A DNA stretch of 33,824 nt from an uncultured Sphingomonadaceae bacterium (lineage in GTDB: Bacteria; Pseudomonadota; Alphaproteobacteria; Sphingomonadales; Sphingomonadaceae): positions 1 through 33,824 of the forward strand of contig CAMLGC010000026.1 of assembly GCA_946479505.1 (NCBI GenBank), written 5' to 3'. A program made the translations under genes and the position numbers. The notes beneath the pieces were generated by a model that saw nothing but the letters and a program-made list of their open reading frames with translations, searched no databases and was not told where the DNA came from. This document shows positions 1 to 8,292 of this stretch, piece after piece. Each line of letters starts with the position of its first letter. Position 1 is the stretch's first letter.

Positions 1-82
1 CCCGACTCACCCATTGCGCAAGCCCGAAAATAAAAACCGCGTAAACAATCACGACCGCGATATCGATTGTGCCGAGCCCCAT
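1..82 (-). CDS. Sodium:solute symporter (SSS family), N-terminal fragment cut by window edge
   Basis: Only the first 27 codons lie in the window; the gene runs off the left edge. The reading frame starts with ATG at 82 (minus strand) behind a strong AGGGAGGGG ribosome binding site. It encodes MGLGTIDIAVV... followed by a hydrophobic segment and ending FGLAQWVSR. A short polar start, one membrane helix and a FG-x3-W-x-SR turn are typical of the first helix of SSS sugar symporters (SglT-like), inner-membrane proteins that co-transport sugars with sodium. It is transcribed divergently from the GntR regulator, and the shared 113-base gap carries the TATATGAT element seen across the locus. I infer that it imports the monosaccharide released by the locus. 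The family call rests on a short stretch, so another membrane protein with a similar first helix is possible. Confidence 0.62.
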   Translation of the reverse strand, partial: MGLGTIDIAVVIVYAVFIFGLAQWVSR

Positions 83-195
83 TCGACCCCTCCCTATGTA
101 ACCGAAATGTCTTTTATATGATCGATCGCACTTGTCGAGACGCTTCTTATCTGCAAAAACGTGGCCGCAGGAGCTCGCAAAGGGGGAGAGACACG
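83..195. promoter_or_regulatory. Divergent promoter region, symporter / GntR regulator
   Basis: This non-coding gap separates two divergent genes. It contains a TTTTATATGATCGATC segment; the core TATGAT at 117-122 matches the half-site found in the other promoter regions of the locus. It sits 34 bases upstream of the symporter ATG and 73 bases upstream of the regulator start, so it could serve autoregulation and symporter control together. The operator role is inference. Confidence 0.45.
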
Positions 196-942
196 TTGGC
201 CAGTTCGGTTCCTAGTCCGCAGGGGTCGGCGCTGGCGCGCAATCAGCTCGGCCGTAACCTGACCTATGGGCTGCTCGAGGCGCTCGGCCGCGCCATCGTG
301 GTCGGCGACTACAAGGCGCGCGCTTTCCCCACCGAGGCCGAGCTTGCCAAGACGCACGACGTCAGCCGCTCGGTGACGCGCGAGGCGGTCAAAATGCTCA
401 CCGCCAAGGGGCTGCTCGGGGCACGTCCCAAGCAGGGCACGTTCGTCCAGCCCGAAAGCCATTGGAATCTGTTCGACACCGACGTGCTGCGCTGGCTGCT
501 CGAACGGCGCAGCTCGATCAGTCTGCTCAGGCAATTCAACGAACTCAGGGTCGCGGTCGAGCCGCAGGCCGCCAAGCTCGCCGCCACTCGCGCGACGCCC
601 TCCGACGTCGCCGCGATCGGGGCCGGCCTATACCGAATGCGCGAGGCCGAAGCCGGGCGCGACGACACGCTCGATGCCGATATCGCGTTCCATGTCGCGG
701 TGCTGCATGCCTCGGGCAACCCTTTCTATGCCCAGTTTCGCGATGTGGTCGATACCGCGCTTCGCACCTCGATCCGCTTCACCAACCGCATCGCGGGCCG
801 CTCGGCGAGCATCGACGACCATGCCGCGGTCCACGAAGCCATCGCTGCAGGCAAGCCCGACCTGGCCGAGCACGCCATGCGCAATCTCATCGACGACGTT
901 CTCGTTCTCATCGAACAGGTCGTCGCCGACGACCACGAATGA
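196..942 (+). CDS. GntR-family transcriptional regulator, FadR subfamily (FCD domain)
   Basis: Predicted DNA-binding regulator of 248 residues. The N-terminal winged helix-turn-helix (about residues 20-90) shows the GntR signature FPTEAELAKTHDVSRSVTREA and then GLLGARPKQGTFV. The C-terminal all-helical FCD domain (about 105-240) contains the acidic/His pattern DADIAFH and DDHAAVHEAI that binds metal or an acidic effector in this subfamily. I chose TTG at 196 because AGGGGGAG precedes it by about 8 bases and because the frame upstream (to 67) has no regulator-like sequence. FadR-type members commonly sense sugar acids or uronates, which suits a neighbour that makes aldonolactone. The downstream dehydrogenase begins 20 bases after the stop, so the two are probably co-transcribed. 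It is the only transcription factor seen in the locus and the best candidate to bind the repeated TATGAT element. Confidence 0.9.
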   Translation: MASSVPSPQGSALARNQLGRNLTYGLLEALGRAIVVGDYKARAFPTEAELAKTHDVSRSVTREAVKMLTAKGLLGARPKQGTFVQPESHWNLFDTDVLRWLLERRSSISLLRQFNELRVAVEPQAAKLAATRATPSDVAAIGAGLYRMREAEAGRDDTLDADIAFHVAVLHASGNPFYAQFRDVVDTALRTSIRFTNRIAGRSASIDDHAAVHEAIAAGKPDLAEHAMRNLIDDVLVLIEQVVADDHE

Positions 943-962
943 ACCCCATTACAGGAATTGCG

Positions 963-1892
963 ATGCCCTCGAATCCCGTTCCGATCGCCATCGTCGGCGT
1001 CGGCAAGATCGCCCGCGACCAGCATATTCCCACCATCGGCGCTGATCCGAACTTCCGACTGGCGGCGGTCGTCACGCGCAACCATCCGGTGGACGGCATC
1101 CCCGCCTTCACGACAATCAGCGAGATGGCCGCGGCAATGCCCGAGGTGAAGGCGATCGCGATCTGCACGCCGCCGCGCGGACGGCTCGAGCTCGTTCGCG
1201 AGGCGATCGCGGCCGGACTCGATATCATGCTGGAAAAACCGCCCGCCGCGACGCTGGGCGAAGCGCAGGCGATCGCCGATGCCGCGGCGGCGAGCGGCAT
1301 TGTGCTGCACGTCACCTGGCACTCGCGCGAGGCGGCCGCAGTCGAGCCCGCGAAGCGATGGCTCGTCGACCATGCGGTGTGCAGCGTCTCGATCGCGTGG
1401 AAGGAAGACGTGCGCATCTGGCACCCGGGGCAGGAATGGATCTGGGAAAGCGGGATTGGCGTGTTTGATCCGGGGATCAACGCGTTGTCGGTGCTGACCA
1501 AATTGGTCGACGATGCGGTGTTGCTCGACACCGCGGTCTTGCGCTTTCCGAGCAACCGCGACGCTCCGATCGCTGCCGATCTAACACTCTCAGCAGGTGC
1601 GGTTCCCATCGAGGTCGCGTTCGATTTCGACCAGCGCGGCCCACAGACCTGGGACATCAAGATCGAGACCGACAAGGGCACGCTCACGCTCGGCGACGGT
1701 GCCTCGAAGATGACGATCGACGGGAATCCCGTCGAGGCCGAACACGATCCCGAATATGCGCGGCTCTACCGCCACTTCCACCAACTCGTCACCTCACGCA
1801 CCAGCGATATCGACTTTTCGCCGTTCCGTCTCGTCGCCGACGCGTTCATGCTCGGCAAGCGCGAGACGGTGGGGGCGTTCGACTGGTCGTAA
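963..1892 (+). CDS. gal: D-galactose / L-arabinose 1-dehydrogenase, Gfo/Idh/MocA family
   Basis: NAD(P)-dependent oxidation of an aldose at C1 to the aldonolactone in the cytoplasm. The N-terminal Rossmann fold has IVGVGKIARDQHIP (residues 10-23) and the family's EKPP motif with catalytic Lys92. The C-terminal half contains WKEDVRIWHPGQEWIWE and GVFDPGINALS, which I recognise as hallmarks of the Pseudomonas-type galactose dehydrogenase (Gal) group; these enzymes often also accept L-arabinose. ATG at 963 has AGGA six bases upstream. An alternative ATG at 939 overlaps the regulator stop (ATGA) but lacks a ribosome binding site; the open frame further upstream antedates the gene and overlaps the regulator out of frame. 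At 309 residues it has the usual family length. It converges on the GH43 gene with only 15 bases between stops. D-galactose versus L-arabinose preference cannot be read from sequence alone. Confidence 0.87.
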   Translation: MPSNPVPIAIVGVGKIARDQHIPTIGADPNFRLAAVVTRNHPVDGIPAFTTISEMAAAMPEVKAIAICTPPRGRLELVREAIAAGLDIMLEKPPAATLGEAQAIADAAAASGIVLHVTWHSREAAAVEPAKRWLVDHAVCSVSIAWKEDVRIWHPGQEWIWESGIGVFDPGINALSVLTKLVDDAVLLDTAVLRFPSNRDAPIAADLTLSAGAVPIEVAFDFDQRGPQTWDIKIETDKGTLTLGDGASKMTIDGNPVEAEHDPEYARLYRHFHQLVTSRTSDIDFSPFRLVADAFMLGKRETVGAFDWS

Positions 1893-1907
1893 GCAACCCC
1901 AGCGGGC

Positions 1908-2834
1908 TCAGTCGCTCATGCTGATCGGCTCGATCGTTCCGTCGGCGGCGTAGCTGATTTTCTGGATCGCGATGCGGCGATGGCCGCGATACGGGCCGGC
2001 GCCCTTTTCGCCTTCCCAGCGATGATAGGCGATCCGCCAGCCGCCGTCGCGCGGATCGCGGAAGAACGAATGGTGGCCCGGGCCCTTGAAGGTGTCATCG
2101 CTCTTCAGGATCACGCCGCGATAGGTCCACGGCCCCGTCGGGTTCGGCGCGGTCGCGTAGTGGACCGAATAGGTCGCATCGTTCCAGCGACCGTGGCTAT
2201 ACGACAGGTAATAGACACCGTCGCGCTCGTGCATGAACGCGCCCTCGGTAAAGTGGGGCGGCTGCGCCACCTCCACCTCGCGGTCGATCCGCAGCAGATC
2301 GGGCGTCAGCACGAACACGCGCAGCGTCGCTCCCGCACTGCCGCCGGCATAGAGATAGGTTTTACCCGATCCGGGATCGGGAAAGACCATCGGATCGATC
2401 GCCTCGAACCCGTTGCCGCCCGCCAGCAGCGGACGGCCGCTGTCGGTGCATGGACCCGACGGGCTATCGCAGGTTGCGACCCCGATCCGGCTCACCGTCG
2501 GGATCTGCGGCCCCAACGAATAATAGAGATAATAGCGCCCGTTTGCGGCGAGCATATCGGGCGCCCAGAGCGAATGTTTGGGCGCGCCATCGTCGAACGC
2601 CCAGGCGATGTCGCTCAGCCGGAGCAGCGGTCCGTGCGCCTGCCAGTGGACCAGATCGGTCGACGACCAGCTTTCGAGCCGGTTGCCGCCGCGCGTTGGA
2701 TAGAGCCACGCCGTCTCGCCCTCGACGAGCACGAATGGATCGCCCCCGTCGAGCACCGAGCCGACCTGCTCAGCCCCGGCGCATGCGGCGGCGCCGAGCG
2801 CGCCTGCCGCCAGCCCGGCCGCGATCCACCGCAT
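1908..2834 (-). CDS. Glycoside hydrolase family 43, exported
   Basis: Five-bladed beta-propeller glycosidase of about 308 residues. With numbering from a TTG at 2846, the three GH43 acidic residues are visible: Asp36 in GGDPFVL (base), Asp151 in FEAIDPMVF (pKa modulator) and Glu201 in FTEGAFM (acid). The N-terminus is a signal peptide (MRWIAAGLAAGALGAAACAG); a Cys in the cleavage region could make it a lipoprotein, but the lipobox is weak. ATG at 2834 is preferred for start; the TTG at 2846 overlaps the upstream gene's stop (TTGA) and is the alternative. Either way it is the last gene of a tight minus-strand operon epimerase, GH5-like, GH43. GH43 members cleave alpha-L-arabinofuranosides, beta-xylosides or beta-1,3-galactan. 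With a galactose/arabinose dehydrogenase next door, arabinofuranosidase or exo-galactanase activity is more likely than xylosidase, but the subfamily was not assigned. Confidence 0.85.
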   Translation of the reverse strand: MRWIAAGLAAGALGAAACAGAEQVGSVLDGGDPFVLVEGETAWLYPTRGGNRLESWSSTDLVHWQAHGPLLRLSDIAWAFDDGAPKHSLWAPDMLAANGRYYLYYSLGPQIPTVSRIGVATCDSPSGPCTDSGRPLLAGGNGFEAIDPMVFPDPGSGKTYLYAGGSAGATLRVFVLTPDLLRIDREVEVAQPPHFTEGAFMHERDGVYYLSYSHGRWNDATYSVHYATAPNPTGPWTYRGVILKSDDTFKGPGHHSFFRDPRDGGWRIAYHRWEGEKGAGPYRGHRRIAIQKISYAADGTIEPISMSD

Positions 2835-2842
2835 ACCCCGTC

Positions 2843-3985
2843 TCAATACGTGATTTCCGGAACGACGCCCTTCGGCGCCGCGGTCAGCCGCTTGATCAGA
2901 TCGGTCTCGGCCTTGCGATAGGGCGTGCCGTCGGCGCGCAGCACCTCGTGGAACCAGATCGTCGGCTCGTCCATCGTGTACGGCTTCTTCCAGCTATCCC
3001 AGGGCAGCCGTGTCTGCGTCTTGCCGTCGACGAAGCCCCAGTTGATCATGCCGATGTTGAGCTTCTTGCCGATCGGCAGCGAGCCGTCGAAGGTCGATCC
3101 GTTGCCGCGCGCCATATATTCGGTGCACAGCACCGGGCGGCCGTAGCTCAGCATCTGGTGCGCCCGCTCCGCGAACTTTTCGGGCCAGTTGTAATCGTGG
3201 AAGGTCATCACGTCGGAGCGCGTTACCTGGATGCGCTCGACCGGATCGAGCGTGGCCATCTTGTCCCAATGGTCGCCGGTCCACACCCCGCTCGTCAGCG
3301 GCTGCTCGGGATCGACCGACTGCGCCCAGTCGAACACCTGGCCGAGCAGCCCGGCGACGAGCTCCTTCTTGTGCGGCGTCGGCTCGTAATTGCCGCCGCC
3401 GCCGTTGTTGGGCTCATTCCACAGGTCCCAGCCGAGCACGCGATCGTCGTGCGCGAAGCTGCCGACCACGTCCTTCACATACCCTTCGAGCTTGCCGTAC
3501 TGGCTCTTGTCGGCGAGGCGCGCGGCGCCGGGCGCCTGCACCCAGCCCGAATTGTGGACGCCCGGAATCGGCGGATGCTGCGGGCCGAGCTTGGGGTTCG
3601 GGTCCCAGCACGAATCGAACAATACGAACAGCGGCTTGATGTGGTGCTTCGCGGCGATATCGAGAAAGACATCCATCCGCTTCTTGAGGCCCTCGGCATC
3701 GTCCTCCCACAGCAGATTGTGCAAGTAGACGCGCATCGTCGTCATGCCGAGCTGCTCGGCCCAGCCCAGTTCCTTGTCGATCGTCGCAGGGTCGAACGTC
3801 GCCGCCTGCCACATCTCGAGCTGGTTGATCGCGTTGGCGGGCGTGTAGTTCGATCCCATCAGCCAGGGCTGGGCATCGTACCATTGCTTCGCCTCGACCT
3901 TGGTCCAGCGGTCGCGGGCCTCGGCGGACGTCGCGGTGAACGCCGCACATGCAACGGCGGCGGCAAGAAGGATGCGCAATTTCAT
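2843..3985 (-). CDS. Cellulase-like glycoside hydrolase (clan GH-A, GH5-like), exported
   Basis: Secreted (beta/alpha)8-barrel glycosidase of 380 residues. Residues 1-23 are a Sec signal peptide ending SAEA. The barrel shows RVYLHNLLWED, LFVLFDSCWDP, the acid/base site GWDLWNEPNN (Glu191), TFHDYNWPE (His263 and Tyr265 near the active site) and the nucleophile strand VLCTEYMAR (Glu289). The spacing of the two glutamates and the WNEP motif fit clan GH-A, family 5 or a close relative; such sequences are often labelled 1,4-beta-xylanase without biochemical support. The start has GGAGG seven bases upstream. It lies 13 bases downstream of the epimerase gene, and its stop touches the GH43 start. The substrate is unknown; the context suggests a galactan- or arabinan-type backbone or an exo-acting enzyme on oligosaccharides. 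Confidence 0.82.
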   Translation of the reverse strand: MKLRILLAAAVACAAFTATSAEARDRWTKVEAKQWYDAQPWLMGSNYTPANAINQLEMWQAATFDPATIDKELGWAEQLGMTTMRVYLHNLLWEDDAEGLKKRMDVFLDIAAKHHIKPLFVLFDSCWDPNPKLGPQHPPIPGVHNSGWVQAPGAARLADKSQYGKLEGYVKDVVGSFAHDDRVLGWDLWNEPNNGGGGNYEPTPHKKELVAGLLGQVFDWAQSVDPEQPLTSGVWTGDHWDKMATLDPVERIQVTRSDVMTFHDYNWPEKFAERAHQMLSYGRPVLCTEYMARGNGSTFDGSLPIGKKLNIGMINWGFVDGKTQTRLPWDSWKKPYTMDEPTIWFHEVLRADGTPYRKAETDLIKRLTAAPKGVVPEITY

Positions 3986-3998
3986 CTGGAGCCTCCGC

Positions 3999-5147
3999 TT
4001 ACTTGGCGGCCTGACCGGTCGTCAGGCGATAGGTCATCACGTTGTGATAGACTTGGCCAGGCGCGAGCCGTGCCGAGCCGAACGCGGACTGGTTGGGCGT
4101 ATCGGGAAAAATCTGCGGCTCCATCACGATCGCATCGCCCTCGCGGTAGATGCGGTTGGACTTGCCGTGGCTGGTGCCGTCGAGGAAATTGCCCGAATAG
4201 AATTGCAGCCCGGGCTGGTTTGACCACAGTTCGAATCCGCGCCCCGACGCTGGATCGCTGACCCGTGCCATCAAATGCTCGTCGTTGGCCACCTTGCGCC
4301 CGATCACCCAATTATGATCGTAACCGCGGCCGAACACGATCTGCTCGCTGCTCGCGTCGCGCACGCGTTCGCCGACGGCATGCGGCGTGCGGAAATCGAA
4401 GGGCGTGCCTGCGACGGGCTTGAGCTCGCCGGTGGGGATCGCGGTCGCGTCGGTCGGCAGGAAGGTCTCCGCGGGAATGGTGACGACATGCCCCATCGCC
4501 CCCCCGGCGGAGCCTTCACCGCCAAGATTCCAATAGGCGTGGTTGGTGATGTTGACGATCGTCGGCGCGTCCGTGGTCGCGCGGTAGTCAATCGTCAGGT
4601 TGTTCGCCTCGTCGAGCGAATAGGTGGCGTCGACCGTCAGCGTGCCGGGATAGCCCTGGTCGCCGTCGGGGCTGACGTAACGCAGGGTCACCGACGCCGC
4701 TGGGCCGGAGGACACCTTGGTCACCGTCCACAACACCTTGTCGAAGCCGGTCTTGCCGCCATGGAGCGAATTGGGGCCGTCATTGACCGGCACCTGATAC
4801 GCCTTGCCGTCGAGCGTGAACTTGCCCTTGGCGATGCGGTTGGCGAACCGCCCCACCGTGCCGCCGAAATATTGCGGCTTTTGGAGATATTGCTCGATAT
4901 TGTCGTAGCCGAGCGCGACATCGGCCTTGTCGCCGGTGCGATCGGGCATAATCACCGATTGCAGCGTCGCGCCGTATGCGATCACCGTCGCCGAAACACC
5001 GTTGCCGTTGCTCAGCGTCACCGCCGGCACGGCGCGCCCGTCGGGCAGGGTTCCGAAGGTGGACCGCTCCGCATCGCTTGCATGCGCCGGCATCGCCGCG
5101 GTCGCCAACAGCATGGCAGCGCCGATCGGCGCCAACTTCCTGATCAT
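3999..5147 (-). CDS. galM: Aldose 1-epimerase (mutarotase), periplasmic
   Basis: Interconverts alpha and beta anomers of aldoses such as galactose. The fold residues are present: VGRFANRIAKG substrate loop, NSLHGG (His129), the catalytic base region ITNHAYWNLGG (His203) and VMEPQIFPDTPN (Glu343), which form the standard GalM catalytic pair. The ATG at 5147 was chosen because GAGGAG lies seven bases before it and because translation then opens with a clear Sec signal peptide (MIRKLAPIGAAMLLATAAMPAHA); an in-frame start 21 bases upstream has no such support. The mature length of about 360 residues is normal. Export to the periplasm is common for mutarotases in polysaccharide loci and would feed the anomer taken by the symporter or the dehydrogenase. 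First gene of the epimerase-GH5-GH43 operon. Confidence 0.9.
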   Translation of the reverse strand: MIRKLAPIGAAMLLATAAMPAHASDAERSTFGTLPDGRAVPAVTLSNGNGVSATVIAYGATLQSVIMPDRTGDKADVALGYDNIEQYLQKPQYFGGTVGRFANRIAKGKFTLDGKAYQVPVNDGPNSLHGGKTGFDKVLWTVTKVSSGPAASVTLRYVSPDGDQGYPGTLTVDATYSLDEANNLTIDYRATTDAPTIVNITNHAYWNLGGEGSAGGAMGHVVTIPAETFLPTDATAIPTGELKPVAGTPFDFRTPHAVGERVRDASSEQIVFGRGYDHNWVIGRKVANDEHLMARVSDPASGRGFELWSNQPGLQFYSGNFLDGTSHGKSNRIYREGDAIVMEPQIFPDTPNQSAFGSARLAPGQVYHNVMTYRLTTGQAAK

Positions 5148-5374
5148 TCCCCTGCTCCTCTTGCACATTGGGGAAGGAATCGGACGGCACGCCGCTCGAT
5201 CGGTCCTCCCCGATACATTTACTCGCCGCCGGCTGGCCGGGCGGACGTGATCGAATTGGAATGCCTCGCGCGTTCATAGTCAAGATAAATATGATATGTT
5301 CACGATAGACTCCGGGGCGGCACTGGCTTAGCCATCATCCGAGCCCGGTGCATCCGACAAGATGTGAGTATCGA
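5148..5374. promoter_or_regulatory. Divergent promoter region, galM operon / FGE gene
   Basis: This 227-base gap holds no convincing gene. An AT-rich island at 5281-5300 reads AAGATAAATATGATATGTT. It includes GATAAATAT, shared with the promoter regions at 8.4 and 15.3 kb, and the half-site TATGAT (5290-5295). The island stands out against GC-rich surroundings and lies about 140 bases from the galM start and 80 from the FGE start. It is a candidate operator; no footprint can be deduced from sequence. Confidence 0.45.
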
Positions 5375-6307
5375 ATGCCGAGTACCAGATCCGATATGAC
5401 GCTGATTCCGGGCGGCACCTTTACGACCGGATCGGACAATTTCTACCCCGAGGAGCGTCCGCGCCGAAAGGTGCGCGTCGATCCCTTCCGGATCGACGAC
5501 ACTCCGGTCACCAACCGCGCCTTCGCCGAGTTCGTCGCCGCGACCGGACACGTGACGGTCGCCGAGGTGCCGCCCGACCCGAAGCTCTACCCCGATCTCG
5601 ATCCCGAGTTCGCGGTCTCGGCCTCGCTCGTTTTTCAGCGTACCGCAACGCCCGTTCCGCTCGACGATCACCAGCAATGGTGGGCGCTGGTGCCCGGCGC
5701 CGACTGGCGGCATCCGACCGGTCCGGACAGCAATATCGGCGATCTGATGGATCACCCCGTCGTCCATGTCGGTTTCGAGGACGCGCAGGCCTATGCCAAA
5801 TGGGCCGGCAAGATGCTCCCCAGCGAGGCGCAATGGGAGTATGCCGCGCGCGGCGGCCACGATGATCGGGCCTATCAATGGGGCGACGAGTTCGAGCCCG
5901 AGGGCCGGATCATGGCCAATTACTGGCGCGGCCTCTTCCCCTTCGCGAGTCAGAAGCCCGACGGCAACTATCGCACCAGCGAGGTCGGCAGCTATCCGCC
6001 CAATGATTACGGCCTGTCGGACATGATCGGCAACGTCTGGGAATGGACGCGCGACTGGTATGCGATGCCCAAGGACGCGGCCAAGAAGCGCGGCGCGTGC
6101 TGCACGATCGACAACCCGCGCGGCGGCAAGATCGGCGAGAGCTACGAGACGCCGCATGGGCCGCGGATCGGGCGCAAGGTGCTGAAGGGCGGCTCGCATC
6201 TGTGCGCGGTCAATTACTGCCAGCGCTACCGCCCCGCAGCCCGGTCGCCGCAGGCGATCGACAGCCCGACAAGCCATGTCGGCTTCCGCTGCGTCGCGCC
6301 GGCCTGA
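5375..6307 (+). CDS. Formylglycine-generating enzyme (sulfatase-modifying factor, SUMF1/FGE type)
   Basis: Oxidises the active-site cysteine of S1 sulfatases to C-alpha-formylglycine using oxygen and copper. The protein of 310 residues opens with TLIPGGTFTTGS and shows the FGE-sulfatase fold signatures GDEFEP, YGLSDMIGNVWEWTRDW and the C-terminal KGGSHLCAVNYCQRYRPAARS. Cys277 and Cys282 correspond to the copper/catalytic cysteine pair of true FGEs, which separates it from the many SUMF1-like proteins lacking them. There is no signal peptide, so it acts in the cytoplasm on sulfatase chains before export. ATG at 5375 was chosen; GTG at 5348 is in frame, and neither has a strong ribosome binding site. 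It stands alone between two divergent/convergent neighbours and probably serves all seven sulfatases of the locus. Confidence 0.92.
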   Translation: MPSTRSDMTLIPGGTFTTGSDNFYPEERPRRKVRVDPFRIDDTPVTNRAFAEFVAATGHVTVAEVPPDPKLYPDLDPEFAVSASLVFQRTATPVPLDDHQQWWALVPGADWRHPTGPDSNIGDLMDHPVVHVGFEDAQAYAKWAGKMLPSEAQWEYAARGGHDDRAYQWGDEFEPEGRIMANYWRGLFPFASQKPDGNYRTSEVGSYPPNDYGLSDMIGNVWEWTRDWYAMPKDAAKKRGACCTIDNPRGGKIGESYETPHGPRIGRKVLKGGSHLCAVNYCQRYRPAARSPQAIDSPTSHVGFRCVAPA

Positions 6308-6332
6308 GCGGAAGAAGATCGCCCGACACCAT

Positions 6333-6417
6333 CCTCCCCTGCAAAGGGGAGGTGGCAGCCCGCAGGGCTGACGGAGGGGTGTAACCATCAGCGGGGATAC
6401 CCCTCTACCATCCCCGC
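6333..6417. repeat. Intergenic palindromic repeat, also a likely bidirectional terminator
   Basis: Three nested or adjacent hairpins lie between the convergent FGE and dehydratase genes. CCTCCCC (6333-6339) pairs with GGGGAGG (6346-6352). CAGCCC (6356-6361) pairs with GGGCTG (6365-6370). GCGGGGAT (6391-6398) pairs with ATCCCCGC (6410-6417). The AGGGGAGGTGGCAGCC...GACGGAGGGGTG pattern resembles a dispersed intergenic repeat that I recall from sphingomonad and Caulobacter genomes; dispersal cannot be tested here. A further CTCCCCTTTCAGGGGGAG hairpin follows at about 6438-6455. Confidence 0.6.
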
Positions 6418-6480
6418 CTGTACGGGGTTGGTCCCTTCTCCCCTTTCAGGGGGAGGATCACGATAATGCGCGATCTTCGC

Positions 6481-8292
6481 TCAGTGGCTGTCCCTGGGCA
6501 GCCCCTTCGTCTCCGCGATGTTCTGATATTTGACGGCGGGCTCGAGCGTGGCGCCGGTGTCGAACTGGCCGGTGATGCCGCGCTGGATTTCCTGCCACGG
6601 CGTCTGCGAGTCGGGCACGAGCCTCGCCTCCATCTCGGCCAAATCGACACGGCGGCGGTCGAGCTCGGCATCGTCGAGCAGCACGTCGGCGCGGTGCTTG
6701 CGAAGATCGATCCGCACCGTATCGCCGGTCTGGAGCAGCGCGAGCCCGCCGCCCACGGCCGCCTCGGGCGCCGCATTGAGGATCGAGGGCGAATAGCTCG
6801 TCCCCGATTGCCGCCCGTCGCCGATGCACGGCAGGTTGTGAATGCCCGCGCGGATCAACGCGGCCGGCGGCCGCATGTTGACCACCTCCGCCCCGCCCGG
6901 ATAGCCGACCGGCCCCGCGCCGCGGATCACCAGGATCGTGCGCTCGTCGATGCCGAGTGCCGGGTCCTCGATCCGGGCATGATAATCCTCAGGCCCGTCG
7001 AACACGACCACACGCCCCTCGAACGCCTCGGGATCGTCGGGATCGCTGAGGAAGCGCTCGCGAAACGCGTCCGAGATCACCGACAGCTTCATCACCGCGC
7101 CGTCGAACAGATTGCCGGAGAGCACCGTCAACCCCGCATGCGTCTTGATCGGCCGGTCGAGCGGCCGGATCACCTTCTCGTCCTCGGTGGTTATGCCCGC
7201 CACCGTCTCGGCAACGCTCGCCCCGGTGCAGGTGATCGCGCTGCCGTCGAGCAGCCCGGCATCGTGGAGCATCCCCATCACCGCGGGCACGCCGCCCGCG
7301 CGGTAATAATCCTCGCCCAGATACTCGCCCGCCGGCTGAAGGTTGACGAGCAGCGGCACGTCGGCGCCATGCTCCTCCCAATCGGCGAGCGTCAGCTCGA
7401 CGCCGATATGCCGCGCGATCGCGTTCAAATGGATGGGCGCATTGGTCGATCCGCCAATCGCCGAGTTGACCCGGATCGCGTTGAGGAACGCCGCGCGGGT
7501 CAGGATATCCGACGGGCGCCGGTTGCTCCGCACCATCTCGACGATGCGCCGTCCCGTCTCCCACGCGCATTCCTGGCGGTCGCGATAGGGCGCGGGGATC
7601 GCGGCCGAGCCCGATAGCGACATGCCGAGCGCCTCGGTCAGCGAGTTCATCGTCGTCGCGGTGCCCATCGTGTTGCAATAGCCGGTCGAGGGTGCCGACG
7701 AGGCGACGAGCTTGATGAAGCCCTGATAGTCGATCTCTCCGGCCGCGAGCAGCTCGCGCGCCTTCCACACGATCGTGCCCGATCCGGTGCGCTGCCCCTT
7801 GAACCAGCCGTTGAGCATCGGCCCGACCGACAGCGCGATCGCGGGGATGTTGACGGTCGCCGCGGCCATCAGCGCGGCGGGCGTCGTCTTGTCGCACCCG
7901 ATCGTCAGCACCGCGCCGTCGAGCGGATAGCCGTAGAGCACCTCGACCAGCGTCAGATACCCCAGGTTGCGGTCGAGCCCCGCGGTCGGCCGCTTGCCCG
8001 TCTCCTGGATCGGATAGGTCGGGAACTCGATCGCGACCCCGCCGGCGTCGCGGATCCCTTCCTTGACGCGTTCGGCGAGCACGAGATGGTGGCGGTTGCA
8101 CGGCACCAGATCGCTGCCCGATTGCGCGATGCCGATGATCGGCCGGTCGCTTTGCAGCTCCTCGAGGCTGAGCCCGTAATTGAGGTAGCGCTCGACATAG
8201 AGCGCGGTCATGTCGGGGTTGCCGGGATTGTCGAACCACGCCCGCGATCGCAGCCGCGCGCCGCCCGATTTAGGCTCTTTGCTGTCACTCAA
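6481..8292 (-). CDS. IlvD/Edd-family sugar-acid dehydratase (arabinonate/galactonate/xylonate dehydratase)
   Basis: Dehydrates an aldonic acid to its 2-keto-3-deoxy derivative in the cytoplasm using an Fe-S cluster and Mg2+. The three cluster cysteines are visible: Cys65 in LVPCNRHH, Cys133 in [10 protein letters not shown] (followed by Lys135 of the Mg site) and Cys206 in [13 protein letters not shown]. The opening [21 protein letters not shown] and the closing [18 protein letters not shown] match the pentonate branch of the family (Caulobacter XylD and arabinonate dehydratases), not biosynthetic IlvD. The 603-residue length fits. The start is TTG at 8292 with only a weak GGGG upstream; the next in-frame ATG would remove a conserved segment. 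Together with the galactose/arabinose dehydrogenase it gives steps one and three of a non-phosphorylative oxidative pathway. The exact substrate is inference. Confidence 0.86.
   Translation of the reverse strand: MSDSKEPKSGGARLRSRAWFDNPGNPDMTALYVERYLNYGLSLEELQSDRPIIGIAQSGSDLVPCNRHHLVLAERVKEGIRDAGGVAIEFPTYPIQETGKRPTAGLDRNLGYLTLVEVLYGYPLDGAVLTIGCDKTTPAALMAAATVNIPAIALSVGPMLNGWFKGQRTGSGTIVWKARELLAAGEIDYQGFIKLVASSAPSTGYCNTMGTATTMNSLTEALGMSLSGSAAIPAPYRDRQECAWETGRRIVEMVRSNRRPSDILTRAAFLNAIRVNSAIGGSTNAPIHLNAIARHIGVELTLADWEEHGADVPLLVNLQPAGEYLGEDYYRAGGVPAVMGMLHDAGLLDGSAITCTGASVAETVAGITTEDEKVIRPLDRPIKTHAGLTVLSGNLFDGAVMKLSVISDAFRERFLSDPDDPEAFEGRVVVFDGPEDYHARIEDPALGIDERTILVIRGAGPVGYPGGAEVVNMRPPAALIRAGIHNLPCIGDGRQSGTSYSPSILNAAPEAAVGGGLALLQTGDTVRIDLRKHRADVLLDDAELDRRRVDLAEMEARLVPDSQTPWQEIQRGITGQFDTGATLEPAVKYQNIAETKGLPRDSH

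Noticed and set aside
462..962. Upstream extension of the galactose dehydrogenase frame
   Set aside because: Overlaps the regulator gene out of frame and encodes Arg-rich sequence with no homology to the family; the Rossmann fold starts right after ATG 963.
2450..4261. Plus-strand open frame (about 603 codons) across the GH43/GH5 genes
   Set aside because: It crosses two real genes with signal peptides and catalytic motifs on the other strand; no motif of its own.
4313..4318. TATGAT hexamers inside coding DNA (also 13993-13998)
   Set aside because: They are single hexamers in ordinary coding context without AT-rich flanks; a chance occurrence is expected, so I did not count them as operators.
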